64,000 nt of DNA from Watersipora subatra (lineage: Eukaryota; Bryozoa; Gymnolaemata; Cheilostomatida; Watersiporidae), in assembly GCF_963576615.1 (NCBI RefSeq), contig NC_088710.1, positions 75,029,019 to 75,093,018 of the forward strand, given 5' to 3'. Of the stretch, positions 10,022 through 21,909 are shown one piece after another (the first letter of the stretch is position 1; the number at the start of each line of letters is the position of its first letter). Both the position numbers and the translations under genes were made by a program. The notes beneath the pieces are model-generated. The model ran no database searches and had not been told where the DNA came from. It saw only the letters and a program-made list of their open reading frames with translations.

Positions 10022-10943
10022 AGCACATAAATTACATAATTTTTTTATTATATATTTCAATACATCAGTCTTGGCTTTCGAATGAGCCTATATTCAATAC
10101 ACAAAGAATAATAGAACTATGAAAAATGGGGTGTCAAAAGTACGTCCTGCAAAAAAAACACTTGGTTCAGGTACACAAAATGTGGCGTCATAATTCTCAT
10201 TTAGCCTTAGGTGGTCGATCCCTTTCGCTGCCATTGAGGCTGCGTTTTTCTGTGACAATCGGTGCTGTTAAACCCAGAGAGCGCTAATAATAAACTAAGA
10301 TTCTAGATAATCAACAATGCCCGCGATCGTGCTAATGCCCGACCAATACAAACACATGTTCTGGGTTAATTAATTATGCTTCAATAAATGTACTGTCGTT
10401 GATAAAGGTAATGAAATCACATCGATTAAATTATGACCTGCGGTTGCGTGGCCCTAGGACTAAATTTCAATCGCACTTTCGCGAGATCACGCAATGCTTG
10501 AAATTAATTAGTCTCAGTCATCTACCTTAACATCGCAATAAAAATAAAGAGTTAGTGCATAATATCATCGGGAAAATATAGTATGGTTCTTGGAGTCTGA
10601 GGTACTTATCATAGAAATGATATGTACAAGGAGAACTAATGACACTGATTCCTTTGTCACCTTTATTCGTTCTCTGGAGTTGTCCTACCTTCGCCTGCCA
10701 CTAGCATCATTATCGTCACTTTCGTAGTTGATAAATGAGCCGTAAGAGCACACAACAACGAATATGAGAATTGTGACGTCACAATTTTCGAGACTATGCC
10801 AATAAACTTTTTCGCGGGAGAGCTCTGGGGAAATCCTATAAACACCAACCAATGTCTGTCTCACCATGGCAAACAATAGCTCATTCGAAAGCCAAGACTG
10901 ATGTTTGAAATATACAATAAAAAAATTATGTAATTTATGCGCT
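10022..10943. mobile_element. 922-bp inverted-repeat element with TTAA ends
   Basis: Inverted repeats of about 75 bp: AGCACATAAATTACATAATT at the left matches the complement of ATTATGTAATTTATGCGCT at the right, and both extend to the complementary pair CTTTCGAATGAG/CTCATTCGAAAG. TTAA flanks both ends, as in piggyBac-type insertions. The left TTAA overlaps the TA of the preceding MITE, and the right TTAA is shared with the next element. Confidence 0.75.
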
Positions 10944-10947
10944 TTAA

Positions 10948-11558
10948 ACCATAACTGTCGCGAACAACTTTTATCGTATTTACTAGGTAAAACAGACACG
11001 CTGATTGCGATTTTGTACTCAAAATAGAGATTGGTCCACTAACTTTCAGAGTAATGAAGGCTTTTTTACAGCGTTTAAATATCTGTCTTGAAAACAACAT
11101 GATCGGCATAACAAGCTCCGCCCATAAATGCGTGACGTAACCTAGCTTTTTGAGAACAGAAGTTACGTAGGGATATTTAGACCGATTTAGAATAATAGAG
11201 ATAGGTGTTTTAAAATCCATTAATATCTAAATTCAGCCTTAAAAATAATATCAGTCTTTTCTGAAAGGTAGATAAGCTATTTAGCATTGCATATTTTAAA
11301 AAGCGCGATAACAACGCTAGCTTGTGATAAAACCGCACTTTTTGAGCTCATTTTTCTCTGCGTTCAGCCCATTTAAACGTCATGCAACAAGCTACGAGCA
11401 ATTTTAAATAGTTTATATACCTTTCATAAAAAACTGAAATTATTTTACAGGCTGGATTTAGATAATAATGGGTTTTAAGACACCCATATCTATTATTCTA
11501 AATCGGACTAAACATACCTAACTTCCGTTCCTGAAAAAGCTAGGTTTCGTCACATATT
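10948..11558. mobile_element. TTAA-flanked palindromic MITE, truncated copy
   Basis: Starts ACCATAACTGTCGCGAACAAC directly after the shared TTAA. It matches the complete copy at 40073-40863 up to TTTCGTCACATATT, where similarity stops. The right terminal repeat is missing. Confidence 0.8.
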
Positions 11559-12864
11559 AGAAGCTGAACATACAACATACATAGAAGCTGTATACTCATT
11601 TATGCAGATCGCGGAAAGTTTGACTATTTTCAATCCAAAATGGGAAATACTAGATGCAAATGATATGAATAGAATCATATTTCATGTTTTTCAACCTAAA
11701 CCGTAATTTAATGACAATGTCTAGAGTTTGCTCACTAAAAATATCAATAGTTGAGAAGTTATTTTATCACAAAAAATAGTAATCAGTAAGGAATTGTCTG
11801 CTCCCTGAAATGAGCAGCTGGATTAAATAAGCTTTGTCAAACCTATGTAGGCAATATCACGGTTACTAGAGCTATTGCTATTATCAGAGATTTAGACACT
11901 CATTGAAAACATTGGTGAGGTTAAGAGGAGACGACTTACCAACACAGCCTCTAATATGATGACATGACATAGTAGCAAAAGGAGCCCTTCTACTGGCAGC
12001 TCCCATATTTAAACAAGGGTAGCTTCCAATAGAAATGCTTATTTTGGACATGTGACTTCAAGCCTAGCACTTTATTCAATTTACAGACTGCCGTGTTGTC
12101 CCTCCAGAACAATAATTATTGTTCATTTACACAAAGCCATTGCGCCAGAATAAATGCCTCTAGGTGTAACATTACAATAATCAATCTCAAGTCGGTGTCA
12201 ATATTCTGTTGAGAACTGAGCTAATGCAGTTGGCACAAACAATGACAGACAAACACGAAGAAAGACTCGCAAATAATTGACCAACTTTGGCATTATGTTA
12301 TCTAAGCAAAATGCTGATCAAACATTCACTTTTATATAAAAAAACAATAAATGCATTTTAAAAATTATTTTGACATTTCTCATTAATATTGTTGTTCACT
12401 GCCATATTTTGTGATGTTTCGCCAGGGTGTAGAGAATGAATAGCTCAGCTGATTCCGAGATTACTGTAATTAGTCGGAACAATAATAAAATAAACACAAA
12501 TTGTAGTAATTCATTAACACCAGTGCTTTTTATTCCCCAGGTTTATTCTACTATGAAGTACTGATATGTTTTTGAGAGTCACACATTTGCATGTTGATTA
12601 GAAACACTTCAACGCAAATAGTAAATGTTTAAATAATAGCATGTTCAAGTAATAAATAATAGTTTTATTTTAATATTATAATACCTTTTGCTCAGTAGTC
12701 GACTAGTTGTAAGATCTGTTTATCATTTTGAAAATTACCAACTGATTTATTCCTCACCTTAATGTACACCGACTCATATTTGAAGCAACATGACGCATCG
12801 CACAACGTCAAACACAAAGTGCCATAATAATGGCACCCTTTTCAAGTTGGAATCATTATTCTTA
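11559..12864. other. AT-rich intergenic DNA
   Basis: No gene, RNA or clear repeat recognised. Confidence 0.5.
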
Positions 12865-13070
12865 CTAGCTGTACCACCCGGCAATGCCCGAGTAATGAAA
12901 GTCTTTACAACATTTATTTGTATTTAACATATAACAACATTTGTCATTCTAACTATCAAACTACATATCATGAAAAAACCAGTGTTCTGTGTAGTTAAAA
13001 TAATTTAGGAAAAAATAAAAACCACTGTGAAGGTTTTCAAACTTTGTCAATCAACCCTAACTTTGAAACT
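12865..13070 (-). mobile_element. Helitron-like 3' end, inverted
   Basis: On the minus strand it ends CGGGCATTGCCGGGTGGTAC, then AGCTAG beside T. The subterminal sequence matches the elements ending at 1492 and 17347. The 5' end was not located. Confidence 0.6.
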
Positions 13071-13869
13071 TCATATTATGAGGAAAATGTTTTATGCGGG
13101 TCAAATAAATTAAAAAAAACAAAACTATAAGAGGGTTTAGATGTAAATGTGAAATAATTAGCAAGTAATAGCCAAGTTAAGTCGGTTTTGCTACGATTAC
13201 AATAAAAGATGATTCGGTATTGATACAATTAATGCCAACCGAGAAAACAAAATAAAAATCCTGATTATGTTGAATTAGTAATAACAATTCTTGCATAGAA
13301 GTGTGTGCATATAAAAAAGGTTACTGTTCCACCAGAAGATTTTCATCAAAACTTTGAATACGATGGATAATGGTACCTTTTGATACTGGTACAAATGTAA
13401 AAATGAGATATTGTCTTGTCTTAGTCTGACCGAACGGAGAGCGACTGTCGAGGCTTTTCCTACGAAGATAATATAATGGTCCACATGAGAAAAATTGGCC
13501 TTGACCCCAGAAAACACGAAAAAGCATTGCGTTGCATAGATTTAATAGAATTCATAGAGTTTAAAATAATACGTCATTTAGCGTGTGCATACGCTATACT
13601 GTATGATGCCAGATAATGGTGAACTCGTCATGGCAAGCAACATATATCTCTTAATAATGTATATAATCTACACCTATAAAGTACACAAATCGCCAAAATT
13701 TATTTTCGAGAGAAATTATTATTGATATCATTCGGCAGAAAAAATTCGCCCTAACGAAAAAGCATCGTGTTTCCCATAGTTAGACACAGAATATTTTATA
13801 ACAGGGGCATCGTCATGTGGACGCAATGCTAAAATAATTAGCTTGCGCATACGCAATACGATAACAACT
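13071..13869. other. intergenic DNA
   Basis: Short ORFs only, none convincing. It may include more of the inverted Helitron-like element. Confidence 0.4.
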
Positions 13870-14552
13870 TACCCTGCAGGATGAAAATATCCGCGGAGTT
13901 AAGTTTCGCGCGAATTGCCTTTTTCATGCATATTCGAGGACTAATTTATTCGCGGATGAACACAATCACTCTCTATTAAAGGTTAACTTTATTGCGGCTA
14001 GCAATAGAGCAATGCGTATTGCTAGCCGCACATGCGTACACCACGCGTTTAGGTTTCTATTTACCTGGCAATTATGAGTGCTAAGCTGAGTGCGTATGAG
14101 TGCTTATCATGCTAAGCTATAGATTTCTTGCTGCGCCCAGAGGTTTTCACGAATATTTATCGATTTGAAGGCCTTTGATGAACCAACAACTTGTGGTGAG
14201 TAATGAGTTTTTTCAAAACCATTTTTCAAATTAATAATTGAATTTTACTTTGGTAAAACGCAATATTTATTTTTTCCACCCCTACCGCTTCGTTATTTGT
14301 TTTCATGTGAGAGAAAGAGCCCAATAATCTGCATGACCTACTATTTGCACTAAAGCTAGTAAACGCAGACTGCGCAACGGTTGGTCATCTACCCCTTGAA
14401 ATAAGTAGAGTACACAGCTTTCTCATCATACACGGAGGCACAATGACTGCAAGGGTGGCAGATTTCATTCCTAGAAGATCACCAATCATTCATGGAGGTC
14501 TTGAAATTGAGGTAAAAGTGACAGCAGCTACTAACGAGAAGAATATGTTTTA

Positions 14553-14735
14553 AAAAATTCGCCAGAACGCCTTTATGAGCACAGATTTTTGGCCAACCGG
14601 CAGAACTTTGCAATAGTAAGCCACGAGGAATGTTCTGATGATGACTCCTTTACCAGCCATGTGGTAGCGAGAGAATCGCCTTTAACATCTTCCCAAGACT
14701 GTGACAGCGATATAGAGCTGCTATTGCCAAAATAA
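14553..14735 (+). pseudogene. plus-strand coding remnant in the TA-flanked element
   Basis: A 60-residue open stretch before a TAA. It contains EECSDDDSFTSHVVARE and ends DCDSDIELLLPK. The acidic Ser/Asp-rich composition looks like a genuine protein tail rather than random AT-rich sequence. No start or domain was identified, and the copy at 31988-32619 lacks it. Confidence 0.3.
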
Positions 14736-15052
14736 CTAGTCAGACAGCACCATTACACGCTGGTATTTACTTATCAAGCGTATCAGTTAAATTTTATTGC
14801 TAGACAACCGCCATATGGGCTAAACTGTTTTTATTTACTCCATTGTTTGTAAAATTTTATTTGTATTTGAAAAATTCTATTTGTACACTCCAATTTGCAA
14901 CCAATTATAATGTATCTATACAAGAAATAGAATATATACATGTATATAATATAATCATGTTTGCTGCAGCGATATCAAGGAGTTGTTGTTGATGAAGAGG
15001 CCTAGGTTGACTGGTTGCTTCTCCGTCAATATTCCTGCCTTGTTGAATATTA

Positions 15053-15398
15053 CTACTTGTCTCTAGTATTCGTAATCGGAATAGGTTCTGTTTCATTCTT
15101 AATCTGCAGTAAAAACAAAAACAAAAAGAAAAAATGTTAATAAGTGTAAAGGAAGTACAGAAACCATAGCTGAAGTATTGAATGAAAGCGATCAGTTTTT
15201 AAACAAGAGAATGAACTAATGCAGTTAATTATGGCAAAACGTATCTGCACTGCAAATCAAATACATACCATAATGTCCAGATCAGAATCACTATCGTCAT
15301 CAACTTCGGTATTAGAGGTTGATGAAGTTGATTTCAATGTAAAAAGACTAGGAGAGATTTTTGCGATGACGACACCAGGCCGAATAACTGGTGAAAAC
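15053..15398 (-). pseudogene. minus-strand two-exon coding remnant in the TA-flanked element
   Basis: The segment 15269-15398 follows TATTCAAG and runs FSPVIRPGVVIAKISPSLFT, then an acidic EVDDDSDSDLDIM. It ends ATG|GTATGT. It joins in phase to 15053-15103, which follows TTACTGCAG and reads IKNETEPIPITNTRDK before a stop. The product is unrecognised. It faces the plus-strand remnant tail to tail. Confidence 0.35.
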
Positions 15399-15669
15399 CT
15401 TGAATAATTTTGTAAAGAAGTGTGATGCATTGGCAATGGGGTTAACTCGAAGCCCCGGCGATGATTGTAAAAAAGTTTTGGAACTCGGCTACGTTTAGTA
15501 CTTCTGCCTAGCAGCTAGTTTTCAATTTGAGGCAGTAGTTATTCTCTCTTGTGTTTAAAAATAGAACTAATTATTCGCAGAATTTAATAATTTGCGGAAG
15601 TGACTGTTTGCGCAATCGCGAATTATTATATCCATCGAATATTTTCATCCTGTAGGGTACATCATTACA

Positions 15670-15770
15670 CCTTGTATGGCTCAGTGATAGAGCGCCTAAA
15701 TTTTAAACTTGCGGTAGCAAATGAGTTTAAGTTTAATTCGTGAGTGAGTTTAAATCCATCAGATTGCAAA
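15670..15770 (+). repeat. tRNA-like sequence
   Basis: TATGGCTCAGTGATAGAGCG is a good A-box-type D arm. GAGTTTAAATCC, about 70 bp later, resembles a B box. The spacing is too long for a normal tRNA and no acceptor stem closes. It is probably a SINE head or decayed tRNA, just outside the TA-flanked element. Confidence 0.4.
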
Positions 15771-15944
15771 ATGTTAATTCCAATATTTTAATAGTTACCA
15801 CTGGAAAATCATACATACATGTACACAACCAACTTTGAGAAATATATATATATAGACTATGATGCTAAGGTAGGTAATATATATATTTCTCAAAATACGT
15901 TGCGTGTCGTCTGTCTGCATTTTGGTTATTAAAATCTTGATATT

Positions 15945-16045
15945 GAGATTCCGCATTATGATGGATTTGAACTAGAGACGAATGCATCGACAAGTTCCGT
16001 ATCCGGACGCTCTACCTTTGAGCTACAACGGCATAGTGATCTGAC
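15945..16045 (-). repeat. tRNA-like sequence inside the Helitron-like element
   Basis: Read on the minus strand: GCCGTTGTAGCTCAAAGG and GTAGAGCG (acceptor plus A box), then TAGTTCAAATCC (B box) about 45 bp later. The A and B boxes are good, but the anticodon arm and closing stem are not. The Helitron-like copy at 1702 has a weaker version in the same place and orientation. Confidence 0.5.
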
Positions 16046-16272
16046 ACGTTTTCATATATGTACCCGATACGCCATGTGCGTGCTAATTATTTTAGCCTTC
16101 CGTCCACAAGTTACGATCCTCCTGTTCAGAAATATTTTGAGACCTACATGTAAGTATATGCAACGCGATGCTTAGTCGTCTTTTTCCGTTAAGGATAATT
16201 TATTCGGCCCCACGATATCGACAATAATTTATCTCGAACTTAAAATATGGAGATTTGTGTTTCGATTATATA

Positions 16273-17003
16273 CAGTGGAACCTCGGCTCTTGAAAGCTTC
16301 GGTTCGTGACCAAGTCGGTTTACAACCAAAGATTTTGAGATTTGTTCATTTCGAATATAAATTCAGAGCAAACCGGACCATGCGCAATGAAATTGGAACA
16401 GCTCCGGAAACAGCATGGAAACATTCGTTAAGAAACGGAGAAGCTATTTACACTTCATAAATTCTTTATAAAAAGGGAAGAACCATCTGGGACGAAGTCT
16501 CCTTTACCGAAAAGATTGGCTAGGGAGATAACCCCTACAGTCGAGTTACGCTAAATTGTTTTGGAGAGGGGATGCCCTTCAAAGATGTGAAGTAAACGTG
16601 CCATTGCTGTTTATATTTTCTTTTTCCTACGATTTTTTATGTAACTGATCTGTTGCATTTTTTTGCTGTTTCATTATCAATTTCTGTCATTGTATCTTAA
16701 CCTTTAACGTTTGTGATGTTTTAAGAGCAAAACATTCGAAATGTTTACTTCTGTTTTCTTCTTCCATCATTAAAAATAGAAAACCTTTTATTAAAAATAA
16801 AAACACGATCTATATATACCCGTTTTTATTTATAATATGTAGTATACAGTAGTTTATGGTGTGAAATGTAAAATACTTTACCGAGGTTGTTTTTTTGCCT
16901 TGGAATGGATTAAAATTTACTTACATTCTAATGGGGAAAAAACTGTTTCGGATCTCAAACAACCTTCTGGAACGGATTACGTTCGAGAACTGAGGTTTCA
17001 CTG
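16273..17003. mobile_element. pogo/Tigger-like MITE (731 bp)
   Basis: Ends CAGTGGAACCTCGGCTCTTG and CGAGAACTGAGGTTTCACTG, flanked by TA. The 67-residue ORF at its left end is terminal-repeat sequence and not a gene. Confidence 0.85.
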
Positions 17004-17753
17004 TACGTTATTAAAAGATATACGTCGCTGAAAGTTATGAAATTTTAAATTTACAGTGGTTTTAAAGCCTTTACAGTCATTTTATTTAATTTTAATTTAG
17101 TTGTCCTGCACAAAACTTTTCCCCATGACATGAAGTTTGAAAGTTACAGGTGTTTGACAAAGTTTGAAAAGCTTTACAGTTGTTTTTACTTTCTCTTTTA
17201 ATTTATTTCAACTACACAAAACACTTCTCTCATGATATGTAGTTTGAAAGTTAGAATGGCAAATGTTGTTGTTATATGTTAAATACAAATCAATTTTCTG
17301 TCCAAAGAATTTTTTATTACCCGAGCAAAGCCGGGTAGCACAGCTAGTTACATCATAAAATTGGTCAAAATAATTCTCTCAAGCTCAATTCGCACCTACA
17401 ACAAGGATTTATATATGATGCACATTTCCCAAATTGACAATTGAGTCAAACATTAGGCATGCACCGGGAATCCATTACTATTTTTGCTTTGAATGTTGAA
17501 ACCGTGATGCCCAAGTGTATATTCCTACAATGGATTAAATTTTGTCAATTAATTCCAGAGCCTACTGACAAACAGGGATAACTATATCTCAGGTAGCTAC
17601 ATGAAACATTAAGCAGATGCATTATATGAAACCACGTAAAAACTAAATGTAAAAACATAAATCGTAAGTAGAAACTAAACTAATGAGGTAATTATCAGTG
17701 AAGAGGTTTTATTGGTGTCTTATCTTTGAGACAGAGGTATACGGATACAGGTA

Positions 17754-18982
17754 CCGTAAAACCTCTATTTGAACGGCATGGCACTCTATTATTCAGTCAT
17801 TCCTCTATTTAGTAGCAGTCAATTGGAGGCGGCGTTCAAATAGAGGCTAGCGGTGTATTTTTTTAAATGGCTCGTCAGAATTTTGGGAAGATAAATTTAG
17901 CCCTTCTACGGGCAAAGAGAATGTCGCCTATATTTTGTATTTTTTTCAGTGGAGCGACATTAAACCTTGTAGTGTAAAAGCTCATTGCGCTTATTAATAT
18001 GTTTGCTACAGTTCGCAGCCAAAACTAGCTTTTTATGTGCAATAGCAGTGGAGTTATGAGCATCGATCCATTGTAAGCCGTGATAAGATAGCCAGAAGGA
18101 TGCTATTAACTAATATGCTATGAATCTGCATATTTATAAGTTATATGATGATAATCTATCAAATGATACGAATATATATTCGTGAACAAGCAGCATAAAT
18201 GAACCGTACTTATGTTACATGCAGAAACAAAATTGATGTTTTTAAAACAAAAATACTTCCATCGTTTACTCGAATAGCTGCGTTCTGATTGTTGCTTTCG
18301 ATGGAACGACCATCTTCTAGTTGTCCAATACCTTTCACAATGACTTCTGACCTCAACTCGTCTTTTGCACTGCTGAACTAGTCGATAATCGCGTCTAAAC
18401 AATATTTTGGGAGAGCAAAACTTTTACGCGGTGCATTTAGCATAAATGCAACGCGGAAATGTTTTGCTCGCTAAACATAACCTTTGGTCCAAAACTTGCC
18501 AACCTTTTTATATGCATGTTCTTTGAAATATTAAAACCGCGCGAAACAAGGAACTTCTATTAGCCTGAGACCGTTATTGATTAGTTCTATGGTGTTGCTT
18601 TCAAAGTTTAAACGAAAAAAAGCGGGAGGTTTTGGAGTTGGACAACGAGAGAATAGATTGATATTGATGTAAACAACTCATTGTTAATACGATTTTGCGA
18701 ACACTTCTACTGATCACTTGATATTGTGAGTTCATAAAGATCAAAAATAGTCAAAGTGTCGGTCAAATGGAGGTAGCGTGCAAATAAAAGGTGGCACTCT
18801 ATTTTTCAACTCTTCTCTCATGGTGGTGGTCAAATAGAGGTGGCGTTCAAATAGAGGTGGTGTTCAAAGAGGTGGCGTTCAAATAGAGGTGGCATTCAAA
18901 TAGACGTGGCGTTCAAATAGAGGTGGCGTTCAAATAGAGGTGGCGTTCAAATAGAGGTGGCGTTCAATTAGAGGTTTTATGG
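17754..18982. mobile_element. TA-flanked element with expanded end repeats (1.2 kb)
   Basis: Ends CCGTAAAACCTCTATTTGAA and CAATTAGAGGTTTTATGG, between TA dinucleotides. The right side contains a 19-bp minisatellite made of the end motif. In one minus-strand frame, 18240-18400 reads KDELRSEVIVKGIGQLEDG with one stop upstream. This may be the decayed C-terminus of a pogo/jerky-type transposase, though that call is weak. Confidence 0.75.
18830..18972. repeat. 19-bp minisatellite derived from a transposon end
   Basis: About seven units of GTGGCGTTCAAATAGAG, each close to the element's own terminal motif (CAAATAGAGG). The array lies inside the right end of the element. Confidence 0.85.
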
Positions 18983-19042
18983 TATATAAAATACATTAAC
19001 AGAAGTACAGCTTTTTGATATACCGGTATATAAAATACAGTA

Positions 19043-19922
19043 AAGGTTGACTTGCAATAAAATTCACATTACAGTTATTTGGTATCAAAAGATTCACCAC
19101 GTCTTACTCTGTTGTGTTGTAGGTGCCAAATATGTGGAAATGTGATTACAAACTCTCAAAAGCTCAAAACGAAAAGCCGCCGTAGATTGGAATTTCTTTA
19201 TTTCGATGACGTAGCCATGAAATTTGGTTATCGTCTTGTCACGTGATGTTCTCACGTGAATTGAAAAGCCAATAAGAAGCTCAATATAAAACTTATCGTA
19301 GCACTAGTTTATGACAAACACTTCGGGTTTTACCAAAGACCCCGTATCAAATATAGATGCTCGCTACTTTACAGTTTTGTTTCGGTTTGGTCTAATCGGC
19401 AAGTCGTAATCTGATCATGTTGTCCAATACTTCGCAAATAATTTCTGCAGCACTTTTCGATTATCAAAAGTGACCAACAGGCTCGTCATGATTATCAGAC
19501 AATGATATGTACTCCTTCAAGCTAAGGCTAAAAAATTAAACAAATTTTTTCCGGTAAGTTATAGGATATCACTGCTAAAAGTGACAGCATTACGATGACA
19601 ATAAAACAGACGCGTAAGAACAATAGACATGGTTTTATTGAATGCGTGAAGTTATATTTGTGAAAATATTTCGACGAAGAAGGTTGCATGAAAGTGTAAA
19701 CAGAAACCATCTCTCACAACTACGTCACAGTTGAGCCGTTTTGGAAAGAGAATCCAAACTACAGCAGTCTCGTGTGGCTGCGATTTTCTGTTCGTTTTTG
19801 AGCTTTTAAGAGCTTGTAATCACTTTTCCACATATTTTGCACCTACAACACAACAGAGTAAGACATGGTGAATCTTTTCATATCAAATAACTGTAATGTG
19901 AATTTTGTTGCAAGTCAACCTT
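19043..19922. mobile_element. 880-bp TA-flanked MITE family, copy 2
   Basis: Starts AAGGTTGACTTGCAATAAAA and ends TTTGTTGCAAGTCAACCTT, with TA on each side. It is full length and colinear with the copies at 9142 and 62580, but the internal part is in the opposite orientation to copy 1. Confidence 0.9.
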
Positions 19923-20075
19923 TAACAGAAGTACAGCTTCAGCAATGCATAAATTTTATAGCAGTCATAAAATACATTGTGTAACTTACTCTAGTTAAAT
20001 TGTAAATTAATTTGTTTTATTTGTCAAATCTATCAGCTTTTTAAATTTCGCTACAGAGCTGCAAAATTGTATATA

Positions 20076-20471
20076 CTGTACTTTTCGGACTATAAACCGC
20101 ACCCCTATATAAGCCGCATCTGCTTATTTTCCAAAAACAATAATGAAACAATACATAGGCCGCATCTTCGTATAGGCCGAAGAACTCAGGACGGTGCTTT
20201 TTAACGCGGCAGCAACTTTGCTGTTTAAAACGGAACAGTGTCTAACGGCACTGTTTCGTATTAACCGACGCTTTTTAACCTAGTGCCTAACGGAACAGTG
20301 CCGTTAGGCATTGTTTCGTATTTTCCTTCACCGCTAGAGGCGTACTAATCGGAGATTCTGGTTAATGCGCCCTAGTGGTAAAAAAAAGCCCCAGAATAGC
20401 TGCACCCTTATATAAACCGCATGGCTCAAATCATCAGAAAAAAGTAGTGGCTAATAGTCCGAAAAGTACGG
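20076..20471. mobile_element. 396-bp TA-flanked MITE
   Basis: Inverted ends CTGTACTTTTCGGACTATAA and TAGTCCGAAAAGTACGG beside TA, with subterminal TATATAAGCCGCA / TATATAAACCGCA repeats. The middle has two copies of a motif around ACGGAACAGTG. Mariner-like by target site; non-coding. Confidence 0.85.
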
Positions 20472-20890
20472 TATGCTTGAAATAACTTCCCACACTGAGA
20501 AAAATATTCGCTTAAAATTTACGTCACATTACAAAAAAGATCCGATATGTAAGATGGGTGAAGAATGTAAAGATGATCATGAACATGTTGACTTGCAACA
20601 AAATTCACATTACAGTTATTTGGTATCAAAATGTTCACCATGTTTTACTCTGCTGTGTTGTAAGTGCAAAATATATGGAAATGTGATTACAAGTTCTTAA
20701 AAGCTCAAAAACGAACAGTTAATCGCAGCCATCACGAAAATGCCGTAGATGGGAATCCTATTACAAAACGGCTCAAATGGGACGTAATTGAACACGGTGG
20801 CTGCTGTTTACAATTTTATGCAATTTCATTCGTCAAAATATTTTCACAAATATACTTCACGCATTCAATAAAACCATGTTATTGTCCATA

Positions 20891-21292
20891 AGGCTGGTTC
20901 ACACTATATCGCCGTATTTCGGCGTTGATGTCACAATACTTCGGTGATCGTCAATGATAACCATGTTCACACTATCAAAAATCCATCCACGTTTGCATTA
21001 AAAAATACTGTGATATTTATCTTTTTAAATTTTAGCAAAGAAACCTGTTTTCGCATGCGGGAATCAAAAACTAGTCCGCAGCGACTATCATAAACGGGTA
21101 TGAATAAATCACGCTATTTACGACCACGAATTACTATCGCCGAAATGGTTCGCATTTGAAAGGCGGTCCATCGATGCGCGGCAAAGCATCGGAAAGTTTG
21201 ACAGCTGCAAACTTTTCGACGTGTCAGCGATGCTTCATCGATGCCATCAATTTATGGTTCATGACAAACGACGACATAGTGTGAACCGGCCT
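20891..21292. mobile_element. Harbinger-like MITE (402 bp), nested
   Basis: Inverted ends AGGCTGGTTCACACTAT and ATAGTGTGAACCGGCCT, with one mismatch in the 17 bp. The flanks are ATA (left) and TTA (right), fitting a 3-bp TWA target as used by PIF/Harbinger elements. The insertion splits the GTTCTTACGCG-type site seen intact in sister copies. Confidence 0.75.
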
Positions 21293-21384
21293 TTACGCGT
21301 CTATCTCATTGTCATTGTAATGCCGTCACTTTTAGAGCACTGATATCTCCAAACCTACCATAAAAATTCGTTCAACTTTAGCTC

Positions 21385-21909
21385 TAGAGGTGGAACGAGA
21401 CATCTCGAGTATCGCCCTCTTTCGTCCCTGATCAATCTCGTCTCGACCTAATTATTGCCAAACTCGAGACAGGAAATAAAACTAAAGCGCCTGCGCACGG
21501 CTGCTAAAGCATGACTGCAGAAGAAAAATAAAGTTGCAGGAAATAAAGTAAGACCTATTCAATAGATGGTAAAAATATACATGTCCAAAGCAATATGTTT
21601 ATAATAATTATCAATCAAGCTCAAAGTTCTTAGAAATATATAACTTCGCTATTTTAGTTTGTGTCAATTTTGTTTACAAAACATACATGCATATCGCTAT
21701 TAAAATGTTGTATTTACATTGTCTACACCAGGAGAACATTCAAAATTTAAAAAGAGGTTTATCAATTCCATCTATCAAGTGGGCTAGTCCTTGTGTAGTG
21801 AAATCATCACTAAATGCTCATTATTTTACTGTCTCGTGTCTCGAGTTTTTATAAGACAGTGTCTCGAGTCTCATCTTTAACTTGAAAAACCTGTCTCATT
21901 CCATCTCTA
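21385..21909. mobile_element. hAT-like MITE (525 bp), nested
   Basis: Inverted ends TAGAGGTGGAACGAGACA and TGTCTCATTCCATCTCTA. The flanks TTTAGCTC (21377-21384) and CTTAGCTC (21910-21917) match at 7 of 8 positions. The 8-bp duplication fits hAT. Several TCTCGAG/GTCTCGT motifs lie near the ends. Confidence 0.85.

Larger units (their letters stand above)
13872..15657. mobile_element. 1.8-kb TA-flanked element with coding remnants
   Basis: Terminal repeats CCCTGCAGGATGAAAATAT and ATATTTTCATCCTGTAGGG (allowing small differences), flanked by TA. The subterminal regions are rich in CGCGGA/TCGCGAA motifs. A 632-bp copy at 31988-32619 has the same ends but lacks most of the middle. The middle holds convergent coding-like pieces: plus strand 14553-14735, and minus strand 15269-15398 joined to 15053-15103. 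It is either a decayed autonomous element or an element carrying captured exons. I do not recognise the superfamily beyond TA target use. Confidence 0.75.
15888..17347 (+). mobile_element. Helitron-like element with nested pogo-like MITE
   Basis: The 5' end is TCTCAAAATACGTTGCGTG. The 3' end has the hairpin CCCGAGCAAAGCCGGG and then CACAGCTAG before T. It holds the pogo-like MITE 16273-17003, so about 730 bp is its own sequence. No Rep or helicase coding is visible. This is the clearest of the Helitron-like copies in the window. Confidence 0.7.

Noticed and set aside
15219..15407. Plus-strand ORF of 62 residues in the TA-flanked element
   Set aside because: It overlaps the more protein-like minus-strand segment, which has splice sites in phase.
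15945..16045. Functional tRNA gene
   Set aside because: A and B boxes are recognisable, but the acceptor stem and anticodon arm do not close into a cloverleaf.
16257..16460. 67-residue ORF starting in the pogo-like MITE
   Set aside because: Its sequence is the MITE terminal repeat; the same motif class recurs in non-coding copies.
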